Source of the DNA: Fibrobacteraceae bacterium
GTDB lineage: Bacteria; Fibrobacterota; Fibrobacteria; Fibrobacterales; Fibrobacteraceae
Direction of reading: 5' to 3'
DNA: 13,940 nt
Assembly: GCA_023231365.1 (NCBI GenBank)
Contig: JALNVO010000045.1
Location: forward strand, 1-13,940
Below, piece by piece: positions 7,352 to 13,731 of the stretch. Below the pieces are notes generated by a model. It did no database searches, was not told the origin of the DNA, and saw only the letters and a program-made list of their open reading frames with translations. How positions within the stretch are numbered: position 1 is the first letter of the stretch; each line of letters begins with the position of its first letter. The position numbers were made by a program, and so were the translations under genes.

Positions 7352-9955
7352 TTATCCGAACAAGTCCGGCGAGTTCGGGTCCTTTTTATCGCCCGGAAGT
7401 TCTTCCTTGGGCTCGTTTTCAATTCGGGTCACTCGCTTGACTTTCTTGGCGGTAAATTTACTTCCGAGAGCTTTGTAGGTTTTGATGTCGGCGACTTCGG
7501 TGAGATCCAGTTCTTCCTTCTTGACTTCGTGGCCCGCTTGGTATTCCATCAGCACCTTGGCTTCGTCAGTGCTAAAGAATTCCACCATACGGGTATCCGG
7601 GTGATCGGAAAGAATGTTGAATTCCGAAGATGTGGGACAGTTTTCAAGAGTAAACCGTTTTACCATATAATTGAAGTTATCGCCTTCAAAATAGAGTACG
7701 GAGAACACTTGTTCCGGGTCGTATTTGCCGAGATAGAGAATATCCGTACCGACGAGAATCGGATCGGTCATATCATGGAGCTTGGCCATTCCGTTTGTGC
7801 GGACGGAAATGAGTTTATCTTCTTCGGCGAATTCGCCGAGAGAGTCTCCCTTCTTTTGTGTGCTCACTATGCCCGAGATGGCATCGAAGTAATAGATCTT
7901 CGCTCCGAGCGTGCTTACCCCTTGGCTTACTTTTTTGATGGTGCGCACCGGGTATTTAGTAACGATATTTCCAATCGCGTTTCTGCCCTTGACTTCCGTA
8001 AGTGAAAAATCCACTTCAAAGTTGAGCTTGATCCTCGGACGCGGCTTGAGAATAATTTCGACGACTTCTGCTTCTCCATTCGGGTTTGAGGAAAGGTACA
8101 GCATCTTGGTGCCAGGCTTTCCCTTGCCCATCGGATAGTCCTTGTCGTGTGTAATGCCGCCGACGTTGAAGCGCTTGATGAGCGCGGGGCCATCCTTGCC
8201 ATCTTGGTAGATTGCGTTGTAAATGCGGCGTTCGTCGTCCTTTTTGAATTTTTCTACAAGGAGAATGTCCTTGCCTACAAAGTCCTTGTCGGATACTCGC
8301 ACCACTTTATATGTGCCATCTGCTTTGAATGCGATGATGTCGTCATATTCAGAAACGTCGAATAAATATTCTTCTTTCTTGAGCCCTGTTCCGATAAAGC
8401 CTTCCTTGCGGTTCACGAAGAACTTCTGGTTGGCCATAGCTATGTGCACAGCTTCCACTTTGCCGAATTCTGCGATCTGCGTCTTGCGTTCGCGGCCTTC
8501 GCCGTACTTCTTTTCCAAATTTTTGAAGTGGGCAATGGCGTAATCGGTGAGGTGTGCCAAGAGGCCTTCGACTTCGGCAATTTTTTCGTCGAGCTCCTTC
8601 AAGTATTCATCCGTCTTCTTGCGGTCGAAATGGCTCAAGCGGCGTACCGGAATTTCGGCGAGTTTTAGAATATCGTCCGTGGTTGCTTCACGGCGAAGTT
8701 TTCGCGTGTAAGGCTTGAGGCCCTCGCCGATGAGAGCGACCATTTCTTCCCGGTTCTTGGACTCTTTGATGACTTCGTATACTTCTCTTTCAATGAAGAT
8801 TTTTTCGAGACTCGTCGCATGCCACTTTTCCTGCAAATGGTTGAGCTCGTTCTTGAGTTCCCATTCGAGGAGTTTTACCGTGTGATCCGTACTGAGTTTT
8901 AAAATGTCCGTTGTGGTAATGAATGCCGGCTTCTTGTTTACGATCACACAAGTACAAGGCGAAAGGGACATCTCGCAATTGGTAAACGCATAGAGCGCTT
9001 CGATCATCTTTTGGGGCTCTGTCCCCGGGAGAAGGTGAATGATGATCTCCACGTTTTGCGCTGTGTTGTCGTCAACGCGCTTGATCTTGATCTTACCCTT
9101 TTCGTTTGCGGCGACAATGGATTCGATAAGCGATCCTGTCGTGGTGCCGTAGGGAATTTCGCGGATGACGAGAGTCTTGGAATCTTCGACTTCAATTTTC
9201 GCGCGCACCTTGACTTTTCCGCCTCTTGCTCCATCGTCGTAGTGCGAAATGTCGACTGTTCCGCCGGTAAAGAAATCGGGGTAAAGCGTGAATTTCTTGC
9301 CTTTGAGGTAGGCAATACTCGCTTCGCAAAGTTCGCAGAAATTATGCGGAAGAATGTAAGTAGAAAGACCGACGGCAATACCGTCTACGCCTTGGGCGAG
9401 TAGCAATGGAAATTTTGCCGGAAGAGCTACAGGCTCTTTGCTCCGTCCGTCATAACTCGGAATCCACTCAGTCGTCTCGGCGTTAAAGAGAACCTCCAAT
9501 GCGAATTGGGAGAGGCGCCCTTCAATATAGCGGGGAGCGGCCGCCGGGTCGCCGGTAAACGGATTTCCCCAGTTTCCTTGAGTTTCCACGAGCAAGTTCT
9601 TTTGTCCGAGTCCTACCAGAGCTTCATAAATGGAAGCGTCGCCGTGCGGGTGGTAACGCATGGTATTGCCCACCACGTTTGCCACTTTGTTAAAACGACC
9701 GTCGTTCATTTCAAAGAGAGAATGGAGAATGCGGCGCTGCACGGGCTTTAGACCATCTTCAAAATAGGGAACGGCGCGATCGAGAATCACATAGCTTGCA
9801 TAGTCTAGGAACCAGCCGTCATAAAGCTTTTCAAGGTGGTTGGCATTTGATAATCCGAGTGTTTCTGTCGTACTAAGAACGGAGGCTTCCCGAGTGTTTG
9901 CGTATTTGCCGATATTGTTTTCGGTGGAATCGCCTTGATTCTTTTCGTCGCTCAT
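7352..9955 (-). CDS. parC: DNA topoisomerase IV subunit A (ParC)
   Basis: An 867-residue breakage-reunion subunit of type IIA topoisomerase. The N-terminal WHD/tower core contains D-G-L-K-P-V-Q-R-R-I-L-H-S (68-80), the quinolone-pocket motif Y101-H-P-H-G-D-A107-S108-I-Y-E111, and the catalytic R142-Y143 in A-A-P-R-Y-I-E-G-R-L. The E-P-V-A-L-P-A-K-F-P-L-L-L-A-Q-G-V block also matches type IIA A subunits. The C-terminal half has the K-G-R-x-A-I-G-N-I-V-T-K blade motif, but I see no QRRGGKG GyrA box. That absence, the parE partner and the style of the core (D-W/G-W-F-L-D-Y-A-S-Y-V-I) point to ParC of the Bacteroidota type rather than GyrA. The start is one base after the parE stop, with GAGGAG inside the end of parE as ribosome site. 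The far C-terminus is a charged tail (K-D-P-N-S-P-D-L-F-G). Confidence 0.92.
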   Translation of the reverse strand: MSDEKNQGDSTENNIGKYANTREASVLSTTETLGLSNANHLEKLYDGWFLDYASYVILDRAVPYFEDGLKPVQRRILHSLFEMNDGRFNKVANVVGNTMRYHPHGDASIYEALVGLGQKNLLVETQGNWGNPFTGDPAAAPRYIEGRLSQFALEVLFNAETTEWIPSYDGRSKEPVALPAKFPLLLAQGVDGIAVGLSTYILPHNFCELCEASIAYLKGKKFTLYPDFFTGGTVDISHYDDGARGGKVKVRAKIEVEDSKTLVIREIPYGTTTGSLIESIVAANEKGKIKIKRVDDNTAQNVEIIIHLLPGTEPQKMIEALYAFTNCEMSLSPCTCVIVNKKPAFITTTDILKLSTDHTVKLLEWELKNELNHLQEKWHATSLEKIFIEREVYEVIKESKNREEMVALIGEGLKPYTRKLRREATTDDILKLAEIPVRRLSHFDRKKTDEYLKELDEKIAEVEGLLAHLTDYAIAHFKNLEKKYGEGRERKTQIAEFGKVEAVHIAMANQKFFVNRKEGFIGTGLKKEEYLFDVSEYDDIIAFKADGTYKVVRVSDKDFVGKDILLVEKFKKDDERRIYNAIYQDGKDGPALIKRFNVGGITHDKDYPMGKGKPGTKMLYLSSNPNGEAEVVEIILKPRPRIKLNFEVDFSLTEVKGRNAIGNIVTKYPVRTIKKVSQGVSTLGAKIYYFDAISGIVSTQKKGDSLGEFAEEDKLISVRTNGMAKLHDMTDPILVGTDILYLGKYDPEQVFSVLYFEGDNFNYMVKRFTLENCPTSSEFNILSDHPDTRMVEFFSTDEAKVLMEYQAGHEVKKEELDLTEVADIKTYKALGSKFTAKKVKRVTRIENEPKEELPGDKKDPNSPDLFG

Positions 9956-9956
9956 T

Positions 9957-11798
9957 TTACAGCTCCTCTACCGCGTCTGCGCGCAGGTTCTTTACAATAC
10001 GGTCTTGCCGTTCGGGTGAATTCTTGCCCATATAGTATCCGAGCATTTTGCCGAGGGATGCATCCGGAGGGGAAACCACGCTTTCGAGGCGCATCGCGTC
10101 TCCGATGAATTGTCCGAATTCCTCTGGGTTTATTTCTCCGAGGCCCTTGAATCGGGTGATTTCCACCCCTTTGCCGCCGAGTTCCTTTGCCGCTTCATCG
10201 CGTTCGGATTCATCGTAGCAGTACTGAGTTCTCTGTTTGGTGCGGACGCGGAAGAGGGGCGTCTGCAAAATGTAGAGATGCCGCTGTTCCACGAGTTCTG
10301 GGAAAAACTGAAGGAAGAAAGTCATGAGAAGAAGCCGGATGTGCATACCGTCCACATCGGCATCGGTTGCGATGATCACTTTGTCGTAGCGGAGCGAATC
10401 CAGCCCGTTTTCAATGTCGAGCGCGTGCTGGAGCAAATTGAATTCTTCGTTCTCGTACACAACTTTCTTCGATTGTCCAAAGCTGTTGAGAGGCTTACCG
10501 CGAAGGCTGAACACGGCCTGCGTCTGAACGTCGCGAGCCTTGGTGAGCGAACCGGATGCGGAATCACCCTCGGTGAGGAATATCATCGTATCGCGGCGGC
10601 GCACGTCCTTACCGTCAGTGAGGTGCACCTTGCAATCGCGGAGCTTTTTGTTGTTCAAGTTTGCCTTGCGGGCACGTTCGTTTGCAAGTTTGCGGATTCC
10701 GGCAATGTCCTTCCGTTCGCGTTCGTTTTGGAGAATGCGTTCAAGTAGTGCCTTTTCCGCTTCGGGATTCTTGTGGAGGTAATTGTCCACTTCCACAGAG
10801 ACGAAATCGACGATCCAAGGCCTGAGGGCTGGGCCGTCCGGGGAGATAGCCGTGCTGCCGAGCTTGGTCTTAGTCTGGGACTCGAAGACGGGTTCCTGGA
10901 TGCGGATGGAAATTGCGGCGATCATGCAATTGCGGATATCGGCTGGATCCATATCCTTCTTAAAGTGGTCGCGGATGCCTTTTACAAAGCCTTCGCGGAA
11001 AGCCATCTGGTGAGTGCCGCCCTGCGTCGTATTCTGTCCATTGACAAAACTGTAATAATGTTCTCCGTATTGGTTGCCGTGCGTAAAGGCAATTTCGATA
11101 TCTTTCGCCTTAAGGTGCGCCACGGGATAGCGGAGCGTATCGTCCACGCGCTTATTCAGCAAATCGAGAAGACCGTCCTTGCTCGAATATTCCTTGCCGT
11201 TCATCACTAGCGTAAGGCCGGTGTTCAGGTAGGCATAGTTCCAGATCTTCTCTTCCATATAGGCGGGAAGATACCGGTAGTTCTTGTTGAAAATCTGCGG
11301 ATCGGGGGAGAAGGTAATCTCCGTACCGGTCTTCTCGTCGGATTTGCATTCGCCATATTCTCTGACGAGTTTACCGCGGGAAAACTCCGCTTTCTTGCAC
11401 TTGCCGTCGCGGAAGCTCTGCACAGTAAACGTCTCGGAAAGGGCGTTCACCGCCTTAGTACCAACGCCGTTCAAACCGACTGACTTCTGGAAAGCCTCGG
11501 AATCGTATTTACCGCCCGTGTTCATCTTGGAAACGCAGTCGACGACCTTTCCGAGAGGGATGCCGCGGCCGTAGTCGCGCACTTTTACGGAGCGGTCCTG
11601 AATATCAATCTCGATGCGCTTGCCTGCTCCCATCACAAATTCATCGATGGAGTTATCGATAATTTCCTTCACAAGCACGTAAATACCATCATCGGGGCTC
11701 TGGCCGTCGCCGAGCTTGCCGATGTACATACCCGGCCGCATCCTGATATGTTCGTGCCATTCGAGTGATTTGATATTGCTTTCGTCGTACTTTACCAT
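9957..11798 (-). CDS. parE: DNA topoisomerase IV subunit B (ParE)
   Basis: A 613-residue ATPase subunit partnering ParC in decatenation of daughter chromosomes. The GHKL ATPase domain has E45-I-I-D-N49, D75-Y-G-R-G-I-P81 and G-L-N-G-V-G-T-K (108-115). The transducer lysine loop is Q-T-K310-T-K-L-G. The TOPRIM domain has L-T-E410-G-D-S-A-S-G and T-D479-A-D481-V-D483-G, and the protein ends with R-F-K-G-L-G-E-I-N-P-E-E. The absence of the insertion found in proteobacterial GyrB, together with S-L-R-G-K-P-L-N and the V-V-Y-E-N-E-E-F-N-L-L segment, fits ParE. The ATG at 11798 is preceded only by a weak purine stretch (AAAGGATTAGGG, about 11 bases upstream). It is the first gene of a two-gene operon with parC. 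Confidence 0.92.
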   Translation of the reverse strand: MVKYDESNIKSLEWHEHIRMRPGMYIGKLGDGQSPDDGIYVLVKEIIDNSIDEFVMGAGKRIEIDIQDRSVKVRDYGRGIPLGKVVDCVSKMNTGGKYDSEAFQKSVGLNGVGTKAVNALSETFTVQSFRDGKCKKAEFSRGKLVREYGECKSDEKTGTEITFSPDPQIFNKNYRYLPAYMEEKIWNYAYLNTGLTLVMNGKEYSSKDGLLDLLNKRVDDTLRYPVAHLKAKDIEIAFTHGNQYGEHYYSFVNGQNTTQGGTHQMAFREGFVKGIRDHFKKDMDPADIRNCMIAAISIRIQEPVFESQTKTKLGSTAISPDGPALRPWIVDFVSVEVDNYLHKNPEAEKALLERILQNERERKDIAGIRKLANERARKANLNNKKLRDCKVHLTDGKDVRRRDTMIFLTEGDSASGSLTKARDVQTQAVFSLRGKPLNSFGQSKKVVYENEEFNLLQHALDIENGLDSLRYDKVIIATDADVDGMHIRLLLMTFFLQFFPELVEQRHLYILQTPLFRVRTKQRTQYCYDESERDEAAKELGGKGVEITRFKGLGEINPEEFGQFIGDAMRLESVVSPPDASLGKMLGYYMGKNSPERQDRIVKNLRADAVEEL

Positions 11799-11902
11799 AG
11801 CTAGAACGCCCTAATCCTTTGTTCAAAAGGGAATTTTCAAAATTTGCCCCGAATTTAAAAGAATTTTAGCCGGACGGGGAGGGCCGGTTTTATCACCGGG
11901 CG

Positions 11903-11931
11903 AATATAGAAAAATTTTGCTCATTTGAGTA
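11903..11931 (-). promoter_or_regulatory. Candidate parE-parC promoter
   Basis: On the minus strand a T-run is followed by TATATT at 11908-11903, roughly 105 bases upstream of the parE ATG. This resembles the T-run plus TATA arrangement in front of tolQ and nrnA in this window. No good -35 hexamer is visible at the proper distance. A second AT-rich stretch closer to the gene (11850-11867) is an alternative. The leader between this site and parE contains only short GC-rich inverted bits and no riboswitch that I recognise. Confidence 0.35.
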
Positions 11932-11947
11932 GTATGCGTTTGTAGGG

Positions 11948-12011
11948 AGGGGGCTAAACTCGCCCGTTCATCTATGCCCGCGCCCCCTAGCGGCTACTTC
12001 GTGCGCCGCTA
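11948..12011. other. Pair of adjoining GC-rich inverted repeats
   Basis: Two perfect stems abut each other. AGGGGGC (11948-11954) pairs with GCCCCCT (11982-11988) around a 27-base loop. TAGCGGC (11988-11994) pairs with GCCGCTA (12005-12011) around a 10-base loop. They lie upstream of the parE promoter candidate and are GC-rich compared with the flanks. No T-run follows on either strand, so an ordinary terminator is unlikely. They could be the end of a mobile element or a structured RNA; the function is unknown. Confidence 0.45.
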
Positions 12012-12223
12012 CCCCGAAAAGAATCGGACCGTCCTCTCAAGAAAGCCTCTATCCCTTCCTCACAAATCCATTTCAATTCCTCCTCAACGGCATCATCAAA
12101 GAAATCCATGGATGTTTTGCCGGACAGAGCAGATGGTATATCAGGACCAAAAGTTCGTGGATTTTGTGCACAAGCTACAGGAAATTCGACCCCAGAGCTT
12201 AGAATAATCTTTTCTGAAAACAA
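11987..12223 (-). CDS. Doubtful small ORF, hypothetical protein or gene remnant
   Basis: A 78-codon frame whose second half (from the internal ATG at 12109, 40 residues) looks protein-like: an acidic amphipathic stretch M-D-F-F-D-D-A-V-E-E-E-L-K-W-I-C-E-E-G, followed by an Arg/Ser-rich tail that overlaps the TAGCGGC/GCCGCTA hairpin. I recognise no family. It lies just downstream, on the same strand, of a decayed transposase fragment, so it may be the tail of a broken mobile-element gene. A plus-strand frame of similar length (11974-12207) overlaps it, and only one of the two at most can be real. No ribosome site is evident. Confidence 0.22.
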   Translation of the reverse strand: MFSEKIILSSGVEFPVACAQNPRTFGPDIPSALSGKTSMDFFDDAVEEELKWICEEGIEAFLRGRSDSFRGSGARSSR

Positions 12224-12357
12224 TTCGCGTCATATTTAAAAAGATACGGATTTGGCGGTAGTTTTCAGCTCGAGACTGTTTCCAGTGGTAGAATTCGGGA
12301 TCATTACTTTATTTGAAAAGAAACATCTGGCCCCTTATTGCATATCCCAATCTACCT
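12224..12357. other. Gene-free AT-rich spacer
   Basis: Between the doubtful small ORF and the transposase fragment I see only multiple stops in all frames and no hairpin, repeat or promoter worth naming. It may be further decayed insertion-sequence DNA. Confidence 0.4.
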
Positions 12358-12681
12358 TTAGATCTCCTTTTTTGCTCGTGATCCTACACCTATTTTCTTA
12401 CAATGCGCTTTCTCGCGATGGAGTCCGTTTTCCACGTCCTTGTAGACAGCGTTGAATCTTAGGATGTGCTGCGAGTCAAAAGCGTCTCGCCTTCTCATTT
12501 TGCAGAAGAGTTCTTTACTAGCGTATGTTCTGTCTACCGCAAAAATCTTTGCAATCCGAGCTTCCGGTGAATATCGGAAGATAATTTTACCGTTATGGAA
12601 CCTCCTGTCCGCATCGTGTTGGCAGCATCGGAGAATCAGCTCTTTACAATCAGCAGCAGTGTGAATTTTGGTTCTTCCCAT
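12358..12681 (-). pseudogene. Decayed IS5-family-type transposase fragment
   Basis: The minus-strand frame (about 107 residues from the ATG at 12681) shows the spaced landmarks of IS5-type DDE transposases in the right order. First comes G-R-T-K-I-H-T-A-A-D, compare the usual T-K-I-H-x-x-V-D. Then A-V-D-R-T-Y-A-S-K-E-L, compare A-D-K-x-Y-D-S-x-x-L. Last is V-Y-K-D-V-E-N-G-L-H-R-E-K-A-H-C-K-K, compare Y-K-x-R-x-x-V-E-N-F-F-x-x-L-K-x-F-R-R. So the D, D and E positions are all recognisable. The stretch between the first two D is poorly matching and probably frameshifted, there is no N-terminal domain (nrnA begins there), and the C-terminal helix is missing. I assign it by recalled family motifs, not by alignment; it is presumably non-functional. 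Confidence 0.5.
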
Positions 12682-12739
12682 AAAATTTTTATATATGTCA
12701 ATAGAACAGATTCTCGAAAACTTTTGAGTGACGAAAGGA
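12668..12739 (+). promoter_or_regulatory. nrnA: Candidate nrnA promoter and ribosome binding site
   Basis: TTGGTT at 12668-12673 and TATATA at 12690-12695 are spaced by 16 bases and sit about 50 bases before the nrnA ATG; a T-run precedes the TATA element. AAAGGA at 12734-12739 is a good ribosome site five bases before the ATG at 12745. The -35 match is only partial. Confidence 0.45.
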
Positions 12740-12744
12740 TTCTT

Positions 12745-13731
12745 ATGACGATTGACGAAATGTTGAGAAACGCAAAAACAGTGGCGGTTTTTGGGCATGT
12801 CCGCCCCGATGGAGATTGCATCGGCTCGGCTCTAGGCCTTTACAATTACATCCGGGACAATTACCCGGCGATAGCTCCTGCTGTCTTTGTGGAACATTTC
12901 CCCGAAAGCTATAAACTGTTGAACGGCGCGGACCGGACTCTCCCTGAATACGATAACCGCGATGTGGACCTAGCTTTTTTGTTGGATACGCCCTCTTTTG
13001 AACGCACCGGCGCAAAAGGTTCTGAATGCTTGAGAACGGCAAAGTTCACTTGCAATATCGACCATCACATCAGCAATCCGCAGAATTTGTGCAGTGTGAA
13101 CATCGTAGAACCCGAAGCGAGTTCCACAAGCGAAGTCCTGTATTTCCAATTGAATAAGGACAAAGTATCTAAAACTGCTGCCAATTGCTTGTATTTTGGA
13201 ATTGTCCACGATACGGGCGCTTTCAAGTTCAGCTGCACGGGCAAGCGCACGATGACCGCCGTTGGTGACTTCATTGACAAAGGCTGCGATTTTGCGAGAA
13301 TCGTCAACGAAACTTATTACACCCGTACCTACAAAGAGACTCAAGTGACAGGGTATGTGATGGAAAACTGCAAATTGGGACTTTGCGGGAAAGTCGTATA
13401 TGCGCACATTACACCTTCCGAGATGGAAAAGTTTGGAGTCCTTCCTGTAGAAATGGGAACTGTCATCGACACCCTTCGCGAAGTCGGCGGCACTGAAGTT
13501 GCTGTATTCCTCTACCCCATTGACGGCAAATACAAAATCAGCCTGCGGTCCAACTATGTGGTAGATGTCAACAAGATTGCGGGTGAATTCGGCGGTGGAG
13601 GCCATATCCGCGCGGCTGGCGCCGCTACGGAAGATGCTCCCGAAATAGCCATTGAAAAAATTCTGGATCTCATTCAGCAACAGCTAAAAACAGATTGTGT
13701 AAAGGTCACCTCTAAAAGCTCATTTTTATGA
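12745..13731 (+). CDS. nrnA: NrnA-type DHH/DHHA1 phosphoesterase (nano-RNase / pAp phosphatase)
   Basis: A 328-residue cytoplasmic Mn-dependent enzyme expected to degrade 2-5 nt RNAs and dephosphorylate pAp. The DHH domain has motif I G-H18-V-R-P-D22-G-D24, motif II L-L-D81-T-P, motif III I-D106-H107-H108 and motif IV V-H-D156-T-G. The C-terminal DHHA1 domain has the G-G-G-G-H-I-R-A-A-G substrate loop (283-292). All catalytic residues are present and the length fits NrnA. The frame extends 50 codons upstream to 12595, but the ribosome site and motif position fix the start at 12745; the extension would run through the promoter. The last eight codons (V-T-S-K-S-S-F-L) come from the dispersed repeat that follows, and its stop TGA overlaps an ATG of the repeat. 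It is a single gene flanked by insertion-sequence debris and the repeat. Confidence 0.92.
   Translation: MTIDEMLRNAKTVAVFGHVRPDGDCIGSALGLYNYIRDNYPAIAPAVFVEHFPESYKLLNGADRTLPEYDNRDVDLAFLLDTPSFERTGAKGSECLRTAKFTCNIDHHISNPQNLCSVNIVEPEASSTSEVLYFQLNKDKVSKTAANCLYFGIVHDTGAFKFSCTGKRTMTAVGDFIDKGCDFARIVNETYYTRTYKETQVTGYVMENCKLGLCGKVVYAHITPSEMEKFGVLPVEMGTVIDTLREVGGTEVAVFLYPIDGKYKISLRSNYVVDVNKIAGEFGGGGHIRAAGAATEDAPEIAIEKILDLIQQQLKTDCVKVTSKSSFL

Noticed and set aside
10110..10748. 212-codon plus-strand frame opposite parE
   Set aside because: Fully inside parE on the other strand, which has all type IIA B-subunit motifs. Long antisense frames are common opposite well-biased genes.
11799..11947. Riboswitch or attenuator in the parE leader
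   Set aside because: Only short CCGG-type palindromes are present; no known aptamer core and no terminator-like stem with T-run.
12595..12744. 50-codon N-terminal extension of nrnA
   Set aside because: The extension crosses the transposase remnant and the promoter, has no family similarity, and a good ribosome site sits just before 12745.
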